The notes below the pieces were generated by a model. The model had not been told where the DNA came from. It saw only the letters and a program-made list of their open reading frames with translations, and made no database searches. The translations under genes and the position numbers were made by a program. Shown piece by piece: positions 1-8,100 of a stretch of 55,076 nucleotides of DNA (positions are counted from its first letter, which is position 1; the number at the start of each line of letters is the position of its first letter). The DNA comes from Caldithrix sp. (lineage in GTDB: Bacteria; KSB1; UBA2214; DYKH01): positions 1-55,076 of the forward strand of contig DYKH01000009.1 of assembly GCA_020722685.1 (NCBI GenBank), in the 5' to 3' direction.

Positions 1-208
1 GTGTTTGGGAACGAGGGAAAAGTCGCAATCCTCTCATTAGCGAGTCAAGTCTTCCCCCTGAATATTGTTCACAATAATATTCAATCTTCGCCTAGTCGCA
101 ATCCTCTCATTAGCGAGTCAAGTCTTCCCCCAGGACATTAAAAACTTAGAAAGGAGGTGAGATCGTACTATGTCGCAATCCTCTCATTAGCGAGTCAAGT
201 CTTCCCCC
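1..208 (-). CRISPR. CRISPR array, leader-proximal end (three 37-bp repeats)
   Basis: Three identical 37-bp repeats lie at 22-58, 95-131 and 172-208. They are separated by spacers of 36 bp (59-94) and 40 bp (132-171); a further spacer fragment fills 1-21, so the array continues past the left edge. On the minus strand each repeat starts GGGGGAAG and ends ATTGCGAC. The last eight bases match the form of the 5' tag of type III crRNAs. The cas genes and an AT-rich leader sit at the right side, so transcription is leftwards and 172-208 is the newest repeat. The repeat has only a weak internal CTC/GAG pairing, as in the mostly unstructured type III repeats. Minus-strand orientation is inferred from leader position and the repeat end. 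Confidence 0.95.
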
Positions 209-417
209 TCTTGTGCTTGCAAGTGCCCAAGCTACGGCCAGTTACAAAGGCATTTTTCCTAACCTCCTTTCTACGGCAACAAAATAGCCAGTTTTTGTCA
301 TTTTGCCAAGCATTTTTTGGCGGCGAAACTGCAATTCTTGCAGTAAGTTAATGGGGGCTTGCTAACCTCGGCCATTTTTTGTGGCTTTTTCTTGCCACGC
401 TTGGGAAAAAATCGGCT
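209..417 (-). other. CRISPR leader
   Basis: This 209-bp AT-rich stretch separates cas2 from the first repeat and encodes no convincing protein. Read on the minus strand it contains a perfect 7-bp hairpin (328-344, arms ACTGCAA/TTGCAGT), a sigma-70-like promoter (281-309), a strong Shine-Dalgarno sequence (262-270) followed by a three-codon ATG-CCT-TTG-TAA frame (253-242), and an inverted repeat next to the first repeat around CTTGCAAG (217-224). The position between cas2 and the array, and the promoter directed into the repeats, support a leader role. Confidence 0.8.
281..309 (-). promoter_or_regulatory. Candidate promoter for the CRISPR array
   Basis: On the minus strand TTGGCA (309-304) and TATTTT (286-281) are separated by exactly 17 bp, which predicts transcription starting near 274 and running into the repeats. 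Its place in the leader makes this the likely pre-crRNA promoter. Seen by eye only. Confidence 0.6.
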
Positions 418-693
418 TCAGAGGATATAAAAATCCTCATCGTGGGTCACTTCGCCCTCGCCCAACAGCTCCACATTCTCGATACAAGGCCGGCACAGGC
501 GGTAAAAGCGCACCGAATCCTCCTTGGTGCTGATGGTTTTAGCGACCAGGCCCTTGAGCTTGACATACTGTTCCGGCTCCAGATTGGCCTCAAAGACGCT
601 GTATTGGACGCGGGTGGCATAATCCTTTAGCTTTTTGGCCAGCTTGGTGCGGCGTTTGTCGTTTACAATGTCGTAGCTGATGATCACAAACAT
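418..693 (-). CDS. cas2: CRISPR-associated endoribonuclease/structural protein Cas2
   Basis: This 91-aa protein has the usual Cas2 length and ferredoxin-like layout. The N-terminal strand carries the conserved Asp (D8 in the SYDI motif), and RVQYSVFE follows at residues 28-35. In the family, a Cas2 dimer bridges two Cas1 dimers to form the spacer-integration complex. The ATG is preceded by GAGG at a 5-nt spacing. The gene is the last one before the leader and lies 80 bp after cas1, so the two are probably co-transcribed with the effector genes. Confidence 0.95.
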   Translation of the reverse strand: MFVIISYDIVNDKRRTKLAKKLKDYATRVQYSVFEANLEPEQYVKLKGLVAKTISTKEDSVRFYRLCRPCIENVELLGEGEVTHDEDFYIL

Positions 694-729
694 CTCTGCC
701 TCATCTTTGCAGGCGAAAACCTAAAGCGA

Positions 730-762
730 AAACCTGTGAGGTTTTAGAAACCTCACAGGTTT
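730..762. repeat. Short dispersed palindrome (copy A), 15-bp arms
   Basis: A perfect inverted repeat built on CCTGTGAGGTTT has arms 730-744 and 748-762 and the 3-nt loop TAG. It sits between cas1 and cas2. A near-identical element in the opposite orientation occurs after fba at 54131-54165, so this is a dispersed element and not merely a local terminator. No T-tract follows on either strand. Confidence 0.85.
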
Positions 763-773
763 GATCCTATTCC

Positions 774-1754
774 TCACCAGCGAAAGCCCGTGTAGGGGGC
801 GCCGTCGCGGACGGCGTGCAACAGGGCCTCCGCCTGTTGGCGAAAAACTTTTCGAAAAGAGGGCGTTTCCAGCTTGGCCGGCTCGGACAGCCATTTCTCG
901 TATTGGGCAAAGTATTTTTTAATGCCTTCCGCAGTCAGATATAAGCCGCCGCCGGTTTGCGGGGCAAAATCCGCGTCGGTCAAAATGCGCAAATTCAGCA
1001 GCCGCACGACCAGACGATCGACCACGGGGGCGCGGAATTCTTCCAACAAATCCAGAGCCAAGGAGGCTCGCCCATAGCGAATCCCATGATAAAAGCCGAT
1101 GTAAGGATCAAAGCCGAGGCCATCCAATAGAGCATGCAGCTCGTTACCTATTAGGACGTAGCCGAAGGAGAGCAGGGCATTGACGGCATCGGGCGGCGGC
1201 CGGCGGATGCGTTGGTGAAAATCCCAAGAAGAATCGACCATACGGGCGTAGGCGGCAAAATAATCGCGCGCCACAATACCTTCCAAGCCGCGCAGGATTT
1301 CCAAATCCAGGCATTGACGAACGCTGTCGAGATGCCTTTGCATGCTCTTGTGTTCGGTGGAAAAATCCCGCTCCGGATGATTCTTGGCATAGCCCAGCAT
1401 TAGAGACAAAGAGTTGCTCACTTTGGCCTCGACGATGCACTTGCTGATTTGCAGACAAAAAGCTTCATCCTGAGACAGGTTGTATTGCTTGATGCGCAGC
1501 GGCACGTTTGCCGGGTGCGGCGGCGTCAACTGGCCCTTGAGCCGGCCATGGATGGAAAACAAGGCCAACTCGATGCCCTTGTCCAGTAAAAGGGTTGCCG
1601 CTTGGGTGGTAAACTGCACGTTGCCAAAGATACAGACCGCATCTAACTTGAACTCCGGCAGGTCCAAAAGCAACTGGCCGTCTTTCTCTACCACCAGGCG
1701 CTCGCCGCGCTTGCGCAGAATGGAGTTTTGCTCGGTCAAATACAGGACGGACAT
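774..1754 (-). CDS. cas1: CRISPR-associated integrase Cas1
   Basis: This 326-aa protein matches Cas1 in length and motifs. The N-terminal beta domain begins MSVLYLTEQN. The catalytic domain shows RGLEGIVARDYF with E158, GFYHGIRYGR with H223, and LDLLEEFR with E238, which together form the family's metal-binding active site. With Cas2 it integrates new spacers at the leader end. The ATG has GGAG 9 nt upstream. There is no fused reverse transcriptase. It follows the membrane-protein gene by 77 bp, with a palindrome in the gap. Confidence 0.96.
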   Translation of the reverse strand: MSVLYLTEQNSILRKRGERLVVEKDGQLLLDLPEFKLDAVCIFGNVQFTTQAATLLLDKGIELALFSIHGRLKGQLTPPHPANVPLRIKQYNLSQDEAFCLQISKCIVEAKVSNSLSLMLGYAKNHPERDFSTEHKSMQRHLDSVRQCLDLEILRGLEGIVARDYFAAYARMVDSSWDFHQRIRRPPPDAVNALLSFGYVLIGNELHALLDGLGFDPYIGFYHGIRYGRASLALDLLEEFRAPVVDRLVVRLLNLRILTDADFAPQTGGGLYLTAEGIKKYFAQYEKWLSEPAKLETPSFRKVFRQQAEALLHAVRDGAPYTGFRW

Positions 1755-1797
1755 GGTAAGCTTCTCCGCATTATAGTCTTTTCAGCTCCAAGTCTCA

Positions 1798-1834
1798 TAA
1801 ACTCTGACAGGGTTTGGAACCCTGTCAGAGTTTA
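1798..1834. repeat. Short palindrome, 17-bp arms, supplying a stop codon
   Basis: A perfect inverted repeat built on CTCTGACAGGGTT has arms 1798-1814 and 1818-1834 and the loop TGG. Its right end contains the TAA stop (1832-1834) of the membrane-protein gene. It resembles the 730-762 element in size and architecture (15-17-bp arms, 3-nt loop) but differs in sequence. Confidence 0.85.
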
Positions 1835-2626
1835 GTTGCATGCATCTTCACCGTTTTGCCACAGTCGCTCCCACATGTCCATGAAAGTAGCGTACAGGGT
1901 GGACTCTTGCTTGGCGAACAGGCGCGGCCCGGCGCGGCGCAGCACTAAATTGGCGCCTTCGAATCCCGAGCTGCCTTTGCGCAACAAGCCCAAATAGATG
2001 CGCTGGTTATCTATGATCTGCACCCACCAATTGAGATATTCGTCATAGTAGCGTATCTTGAGCCGGCCTTCCTGATAGGCCTTGGTGGTCTTTAGCTCGG
2101 CAACGGTGGTTTTCACGTTGGCAGCCTGGGTCGCTATCTCGTCTTCTATTGCCTGAAGCTCCTTCGGTGGGATGTCGTTGGCGGAATAAGACTTGCTGTG
2201 CAGCACTTGCTCCCGCATCACCGCCGAGCGCGGCTTGAGAAAAAGAAATTCATAGGTACGTTGATCGGCTGTCCCTTGACCATTGAGCCAATGCAAGAAC
2301 GGCACCTTGAAGGTTTTGCCGGTCACACCGATGTATTTGAAATTGGACTCGCAGGTATCCCAAGTCTTGCGGTTTTCCGCCAAGGTGTAGCGAGGGATGT
2401 ACTTTTCGATGCCGGAGCGCAGGTGATCGGTGGTGTTCACAGTCCAATTGACCGCCAGGAACAGAAAAGCAAGTCCGAGCACGGCGCCGCCGGCCAGCGC
2501 CCAAGGGCCGATGCTCTTGCCGCTGTCGATGATACTTTTTAGAAATTGCGGTAGCGTGAGCAATGATACCACGAACATGATGATGGTGATGATTTCCGCC
2601 ACCAGGGTCATATAGCTTTTATGCAT
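1832..2626 (-). CDS. Uncharacterised membrane protein inside the type III CRISPR operon
   Basis: The protein has 264 aa. Two hydrophobic segments (about residues 7-27 and 41-63) are followed by a soluble domain of about 200 residues containing FKYIGVTGKTF, IRYYDEYLNWWVQIIDNQRIYLGLL and a C-terminal ATFMDMWERLW. A longer frame extends upstream, but the ATG at 2626 is preferred: it has GGAGG 8 nt upstream and overlaps the stop of the cmr3-like gene by 8 bp (ATGCATAA), a sign of translational coupling. I do not recognise a family with confidence. The soluble part faintly recalls phospholipase-D-like sensor domains (a strand-rich core, a hydrophobic 'I-DN-R-YLG' strand, a final aromatic 'LW' helix), but no HxK catalytic motif is seen. 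The coupling to cas genes suggests an accessory part of the defence system. Function is unknown. Confidence 0.8.
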   Translation of the reverse strand: MHKSYMTLVAEIITIIMFVVSLLTLPQFLKSIIDSGKSIGPWALAGGAVLGLAFLFLAVNWTVNTTDHLRSGIEKYIPRYTLAENRKTWDTCESNFKYIGVTGKTFKVPFLHWLNGQGTADQRTYEFLFLKPRSAVMREQVLHSKSYSANDIPPKELQAIEDEIATQAANVKTTVAELKTTKAYQEGRLKIRYYDEYLNWWVQIIDNQRIYLGLLRKGSSGFEGANLVLRRAGPRLFAKQESTLYATFMDMWERLWQNGEDACN

Positions 2627-3572
2627 GTTTTGCGCCTCCGTTCGGTTGCCAAATCCCATAGGAAGATGTAGTGAAAGTCGCTCCCGCATCGGTGATGCTG
2701 CCCGGCACCCAGCAGGCGCCAGAGTCCTCCACCCAACGGCCGGGACCGAGCCCGCCATTCTTTGCGTCTGCGTTCCAAGAACGATAGGCGAAGCGCTCCA
2801 AGTCGCCGGCCCGAATTTTTTGGCAATCTCTGCGGGCATGGGCGCGCAAAAAGCCGGTAGCAGATAAATGAAGGATCGGCTTGGAATCGCCGCCGATGAG
2901 CTTCCAACGGAATACATCATCCGTTTTGACCACGTCTTGCAGGGTAATGCGCCCGCTGCCGTAAGCGCGCTCGCCGCCAATGCTCAGCTCGCCCAGCAAT
3001 TTCTCCAGATCATCTGCGGAGGTGATCCCCACGCTTGTCGATCCATTTGCCGATGTTCCGATGACTGTTCCGTCCTTTAGGAAAAGATGGCCAATGAGAT
3101 AGACTCGCTGCAAGCCCGTTTCCTTTGCCGGCTTGTAGCGATCGACCAAGAACTCCATTTCGTGCAAGGACTCCTCCTCGGCAGTCTGCGTCTTGCCGCG
3201 GATGGATGTTTGGGTGAAGGAACAGAGGAAGCGGCGCTCGAATTCGGCCTCCGTGAGCGCGGCTACCACCTCTTGGCCCGGGTGAGCGAAAACCAGGCCG
3301 CGTTCCTCCGTGAATTGCGGCAGCAACGGCTCCGGATCGCCGAGGAAAAAATAGCCGGGAATCAGGTTCTCGTTGACCTCTTTGCCAATTTCATGGTAGG
3401 CTTGCGCCTCGGCATCTGAATAAACCAGCCGGGTGAGCCGAGCGGTAATCGCGCCCCACATCGCTCGCCCCGGCACATACTTGCGGGTGCGTTGAATGTA
3501 GCCGGCCTCATGAAAGCCGACGTGCAGCGGCGCTTCGAGGCGGTACGTGAGCTGATAACAGGACCAAGACAT
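2619..3572 (-). CDS. Cas5-group RAMP protein, Cmr3-like (type III-C effector)
   Basis: This 317-aa protein has RAMP features. The N-terminal strand runs into LEAPLHVGF. PGRAMWGAITARLTR follows at residues 34-48 and resembles the 'PGSxLRGAL' segment. The glycine-rich loop LSIGGERAYGSGRI is typical of Cas5-type RAMPs. In Cmr-like complexes this subunit caps the 5' handle of the crRNA next to Cas10. The start codon overlaps the cmr5-like stop by 1 bp (TAATG), and the 3' end overlaps the membrane-protein gene by 8 bp. Assignment to the Cmr3 group, as against the related Csx10 group, rests on operon context. Confidence 0.75.
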   Translation of the reverse strand: MSWSCYQLTYRLEAPLHVGFHEAGYIQRTRKYVPGRAMWGAITARLTRLVYSDAEAQAYHEIGKEVNENLIPGYFFLGDPEPLLPQFTEERGLVFAHPGQEVVAALTEAEFERRFLCSFTQTSIRGKTQTAEEESLHEMEFLVDRYKPAKETGLQRVYLIGHLFLKDGTVIGTSANGSTSVGITSADDLEKLLGELSIGGERAYGSGRITLQDVVKTDDVFRWKLIGGDSKPILHLSATGFLRAHARRDCQKIRAGDLERFAYRSWNADAKNGGLGPGRWVEDSGACWVPGSITDAGATFTTSSYGIWQPNGGAKHA

Positions 3573-3955
3573 TAAGACGCCTCCTCCGCTACCGTCTCAC
3601 TTTCCTTCTTTGCCTTGAGCACTTTGAAATGATACCCTGCATACGCGAAGGCAGTATCCAAAAGGTATTTAGCTAAGGTGAGGTCGGTGGGCTTTTCCGC
3701 TGCTTTGATGAGGAGTAAATCAAAGCTGCCGGGATTGGGAAGGTACTTTGCCAATAATTCCTTGCACACGTCAGTCATGCCTTGCTGCTCAGTTTCCTTG
3801 ACTCTGCTTTGCAGAAAAAGCAGAAAGGCGTAAGGGCCATGCGCCTTGAGCACGCTACCGAGGTCCCTTAACAAGCCTTCTTTCAGCTTTTTCTCAACGA
3901 AATGCTTGGCGATTTTGCAGCCAACATTGTAGCAGTCGAGATCCATGACGTTCAT
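3572..3955 (-). CDS. Small subunit Cas11, Cmr5-like
   Basis: The protein has 127 aa and is mostly helical, with the length expected of the small subunit that lines the belly of type III effector complexes. It begins MNVMDLDCYNVGCKIAKHF. Cmr5 proteins likewise begin with an amphipathic helix and carry a central segment like AHGPYAFLLFLQSR. GGAGG is suitably spaced before the ATG. It lies 131 bp after the cmr4-like gene, the largest gap inside the effector operon and one filled by two palindromes. The call is from size, fold type and position more than from a signature motif. Confidence 0.7.
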   Translation of the reverse strand: MNVMDLDCYNVGCKIAKHFVEKKLKEGLLRDLGSVLKAHGPYAFLLFLQSRVKETEQQGMTDVCKELLAKYLPNPGSFDLLLIKAAEKPTDLTLAKYLLDTAFAYAGYHFKVLKAKKESETVAEEAS

Positions 3956-4024
3956 TCTTGCCCTCCAATCTTATGTTCGCTCGTTCTTTCTCTTTTCACA
4001 ATCCACAAATCTTAATACTTATCC

Positions 4025-4045
4025 AACGCAGTTTGTAACTGCGTT
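4025..4045. repeat. Small inverted repeat AACGCAGTT/AACTGCGTT
   Basis: Perfect 9-bp arms (4025-4033 and 4037-4045) with a TGT loop lie in the gap between the cmr4-like and cmr5-like genes. The element is directly beside the larger palindrome at 4063-4090. Confidence 0.8.
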
Positions 4046-4062
4046 TAGCAAAGGGGCACGCC

Positions 4063-4090
4063 GTAGAGACGCACGGCCGTGCGTCTCTAC
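4063..4090. repeat. 28-bp perfect palindrome at the cmr4-like stop codon
   Basis: GTAGAGACGCACGG is followed immediately by its exact reverse complement, with no loop. The TAG stop of the cmr4-like gene (4087-4089) is part of the palindrome. It could fold in the operon mRNA and affect termination, message stability or expression of downstream genes. The same layout, a palindrome that supplies the stop, recurs at 1798-1834. Confidence 0.9.
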
Positions 4091-5124
4091 ACCAACACAG
4101 GTCCGGCAATGTGTTTCACCCTGCCAAAACCGCGCGTGCCCATACCACCGAGGCCAAGGGTGCTTAAGTAAGCCAATCCTTCGGTGGCGTGCTTCAGCAC
4201 ATCGTCAATGGTCATGGCAATTTTCAACTCAAGACGCCCCTGTATCGTGCCCTCTACGGCCTGTTGCGATGCTCCGTTCTCTGCGAGAATGCGAAAATGC
4301 TGCGGGTCCATGGCAGTCACCACATAGCTCAAAACAGTCCCTCGGGGCAGGGCTTCATAGGAGAACAGCGCCTTGTCCTCTGCAGCGCCGGTTTTCGGAT
4401 TGATGGCCACCGAAGTCCGCACTTCCAGATTGTCGTTCACCACCTGCTCGAACATCAGGTCGCTGATGAGCAGCACGCGATTAGCCAAGATCGCGGTAAG
4501 ACTTTGATCATCGGCCAATTTTTTTAGCTTGTCGTCGGCGCTTTTCAGCGCAGTTAGCTTTGCGGCAAAGTCTCCATCTGCTTTCTTGTCAAACCAGCGC
4601 CAGCCGAGATTAATGCCGCCGTTGGCAGCCAGCGATCCATCGGCAAACTGGGCGCTGTCATCCTTCGTATGGTCTATGGTGACGAACTCCGCCAATGCGG
4701 CCGGGCAGGTGATCCACACCGGCCCATTCATGGAATGCACCGGAAAGAAAAGCAAATGGGCGTCGGAAAAGGCTGCCAAGCCTTGAAAGCTGGATTTGCT
4801 TTCGCCGCGTGAAAAACCAAAGGTGGTACAAACCGGACAATCCGCTTCACCGCAGTGGGTGTCGCCATCCGGCCCACCTTTGCCGGAGCATTTGAGGTAT
4901 TTGGATTCCTTTTCGTCTGTGGGTGGATGCGCGACATCACAAGCCAAGGCCGCATAAGCCCGCGCCACGCCGGATAGGCTGGTGCCGGGAATTTTCGGCA
5001 GGTTGGTGTGCGGCTCACGCACGATGGTATTGTCTACCAAGCCGATGCGGTAAGAGCCGGCGCCCACGTGCACCGGCTCCAAGGCGACTAAGAAATTGCG
5101 CTGGCGCTTGTAGGGATTAGCCAT
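4087..5124 (-). CDS. Cas7-group RAMP backbone protein, Cmr4-like
   Basis: This 345-aa protein has the RAMP backbone pattern. It shows LEPVHVGAG, then a V-D-N segment with D31 placed like the catalytic Asp of Cmr4/Csm3 that cuts target RNA, then PKIPGTSLSGVAR (residues 43-55). A cysteine/histidine cluster (HCGEADCPVCTTFG) likely binds zinc, and a glycine-rich loop GLGGMGTRGFGRV lies near the C-terminus. It would form the repeated crRNA-binding filament and cleave target RNA every six nucleotides. Its ATG overlaps the cas10 stop by 1 bp. The stop codon lies in a 28-bp palindrome. Confidence 0.82.
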   Translation of the reverse strand: MANPYKRQRNFLVALEPVHVGAGSYRIGLVDNTIVREPHTNLPKIPGTSLSGVARAYAALACDVAHPPTDEKESKYLKCSGKGGPDGDTHCGEADCPVCTTFGFSRGESKSSFQGLAAFSDAHLLFFPVHSMNGPVWITCPAALAEFVTIDHTKDDSAQFADGSLAANGGINLGWRWFDKKADGDFAAKLTALKSADDKLKKLADDQSLTAILANRVLLISDLMFEQVVNDNLEVRTSVAINPKTGAAEDKALFSYEALPRGTVLSYVVTAMDPQHFRILAENGASQQAVEGTIQGRLELKIAMTIDDVLKHATEGLAYLSTLGLGGMGTRGFGRVKHIAGPVLV

Positions 5125-8100
5125 TACTCATCCTCCTTTATAAAAACGGTCTCTGCATTTTTCTTTTTCAAGATATATTGCTTGATTTGGCCGGCATCAA
5201 AAAACAAGCCGGTTGTAACGGCTGCGAGGATGGCCTTCTTGTCCTCCTGTTTCTTGACACTCGGCAGTTCAATCTCGATCAACTCCTCGGCAAACTTGGC
5301 GAACGAATCCTTATCACCCCAGTTCCGCAAGCGCTGCAAGAGCATCGCTTGAACGTCGCGCAGCTTGGTATCCGTCAAGGCACTGTTTTGCAGGATTTCC
5401 CACAACGCGCCGATCTTTTGCATCAAGGTTTCCAGCAGCATGGGGCAAGTGCCCTCCTTCAGCAGCGGATGCGGACGCTTTTGGCCTAAATCCTCGGAAG
5501 CGGTCATTTCAAAGCGGCGAGAGGACGAGTCCAAGAACTGATAGTCGAACAGATTGGGGACCCAGTTCAGCACGTCGCCCTTGGCTACCTCGCTGCTGTG
5601 CACGACCGATCCGGCAACCGTGGCAAAGTAATTTCTCCGCGTGCGCTGCTCGTCCGTTACACTACTCGGATGAAGGATGACGTACGGGTGGTGATAGTCT
5701 ATCTTCTGGTCATTGGAGTACCGGCCGTTTTCCCCGATCTGCTGCTCGAATTTCCATTCAAGCACATGGGATTCGTCTTTCAGCTTCCCGGTAAAGGATC
5801 CTTTCACAGTAGTTGCCATTATTTCCAGTTCTTGGGGGTCGTGTTTCCAGATGGTACGAAAGTTTTCCACCATGCGGCGTCCGCTGTCCATTACCACGGA
5901 CATGGGCATCTGCTCGGGGAAAAAGACGGTGCCGATGCCCAAGGGTAGTCGTCCTTGCACCTTGCTGAATTCTTCTTTATAAGCGTTATAAATAAGCTGC
6001 ACCACCGGCACCGCTTTGTCGGCGGGTACCAATAACATGAGCAAATGAGGAGAATAGGATATCGGTCGCATAGGGCAGAATTCCCGGAACTCGGCTTGGG
6101 ATTCAAGTGGAATGTCGGCCAAAAAGCCTTTCTCTTTTGCGTCATCCTGATTGATTCCGCTTACGCTTTCCAGCTTGAGGTTAGGCCAATCACCTTTTGC
6201 AAAGACCGGCTTGGTCAAATGCAGTTCTGCTCCATTTCGGCGGACAACAAACTCCACTGCCATACGAATGTTGTGATTGTCCTTGCTCTGAGCATGCAGC
6301 GTTCCATTGTAGACTGCGTTATTATGATAGCCGGATTTCGCCCCACCAGACGGCTTGAAAATTACATGGCAGGGCTGCCTCCCATCAGCGAAGAGATTCT
6401 TCCCCAAGCTGTCATCCTTGGTGAAGCTTCTGAAAAATCGCGCAGTGGTGTGCCAAATACTGAACAAAGTGGAAGGAGTGGGAGTTTTCGCGCATAGAGC
6501 ATTCAGGAGGATTTGCTCTTCCGTTAGATTCACCCAATTGCCTTTTTGCTCTTGGTGCTCCTCCTTAGTGGCATCAACAAGCTGTCGCCACATTCCCTCA
6601 TTTCCCTGGTATTGGGATATATCCTTTTCCGGCTCTGCATATAGTTTAGGATTGCGATAGCAAAAGAGTAGTCGCACGGCCTTGGCCAATTCATCCGGCT
6701 TTGCTGCATCTAAAGGCCCACAACGGTGGAGATCTTCCAGCAGTTTGGTGTAATCATAGCCTTCGGTCAAGCGATCATGAGCATGTTGCCGGATAATTTC
6801 CTTAAGACCGCTTTCCTGAAGACTAAAATCCAGAGTGTTGCCAAGATCCAGCAGCTCATTTTGCGCTCCGTGCGCCTCGGTAATGAACAAGGTGCGCACC
6901 AGGCTGCCGTCCAGCCAATGGGTGAGGTCCATGGCCGCGACCACCAGGGCAAGCCGGCCGTTGCCGTCGGCTATCTCGCTGTGCAATAGAATTTCCTTTT
7001 CCAGGCCCTCACCGGTTCGCCGCTGCATGCACACGCTGCAGATTTTCTGTTTCTCCTGCTGCGGGCGTTTTTGACAGACCGGGCATAGCTCGCCGCTGTC
7101 CTTCCCTTGTTCCCATTCCAGGCTATTCAATAGAAATTGCCGATGAACGGGAATGCAGCTTTGTCTGCGGATATTTTCCACGACTTGGACGATGGAGGTC
7201 ATGAAAGTCCTTTCACCCGCAGCGATGGATTGAGGAATGTCCTTGTCCGTATCCTTGCCGGCAAAGACCGGCACCAGCTCGCCATGACAGCGTTCATTGG
7301 CCAATTGGCAAATCTCTGCTTCTAAAGAATGCAGGGTTTTCTCGTAGCTGTTACCATACGGCTGCTGTGGGCGATTGGCCGGGATCATAAAATAGACGCC
7401 GTCATCATCTTCATAAACACCGTTGCCGATGGCCCACTCTACTTCCACTTTTTGGCGAATGGCGCTTTTTAGCTCACCTAACTCCCGTTGTCTGCCCACC
7501 AAATCGCCAATGCGGATGCTTTTCCCCAGGTAGGCAAACGAGTCCCAGCCTACGCCCCATACGGCGAACTGAATCTTGTTAAAATCCGTGATCGGCACGC
7601 CGCCATACCAAAACCAATGAACCAATAGCACCTTGAACAGGCTGGCCACGGCGTAACAATGATCCCAAAGCGTGGTATCGTTCTGCGGTCGGGTGGAATC
7701 GGACAAGCCTTGCTCAAAGGCAGTGCGGATATCTTTCATGATTTCCGCTCTACGGGCGCCGACTTTTTGATCCTTTCTTTTCAAGGCCGCAAGATAGCCG
7801 CCCAGCTTTTCATTCAACTGTTGGTAAAGAGTTGCACGCAGGGTTTCGAACTCGCCCGCGCTAATCTGTTTTTCTTTGCCAAAAGGCGAAGCTCTAAAAA
7901 GCTCGTCTATTTTCTGCTCGCTTGCCGGGAGATTGCGATAACATTGCTCCGCCGACCAGAGGGGATTGTTGCGGTCTTCAGCGGAATCGAGGCTGTCAGC
8001 GGCTTTGAGCATCTTGAGTAAGACATCATGCTTTGGCTTGGTGTGAAAATTGACACACTTGCTCAGGGAAAATGTCAGAAAGGAGGATAGCGAAAAACCG

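Noticed and set aside
157..351. Short frame crossing the last repeat and leader
   Set aside because: It runs through a CRISPR repeat, and its apparent RBS is the spacer sequence.
774..1754. Reverse transcriptase fused to Cas1
   Set aside because: The protein has ordinary Cas1 length with no RT motifs such as YADD, and none is encoded nearby.
2627..2980. N-terminal extension of the membrane protein to a 382-aa frame
   Set aside because: It would overlap the cmr3-like gene by 360 bp. The ATG at 2626 has a good ribosome-binding site and starts a plausible membrane segment.
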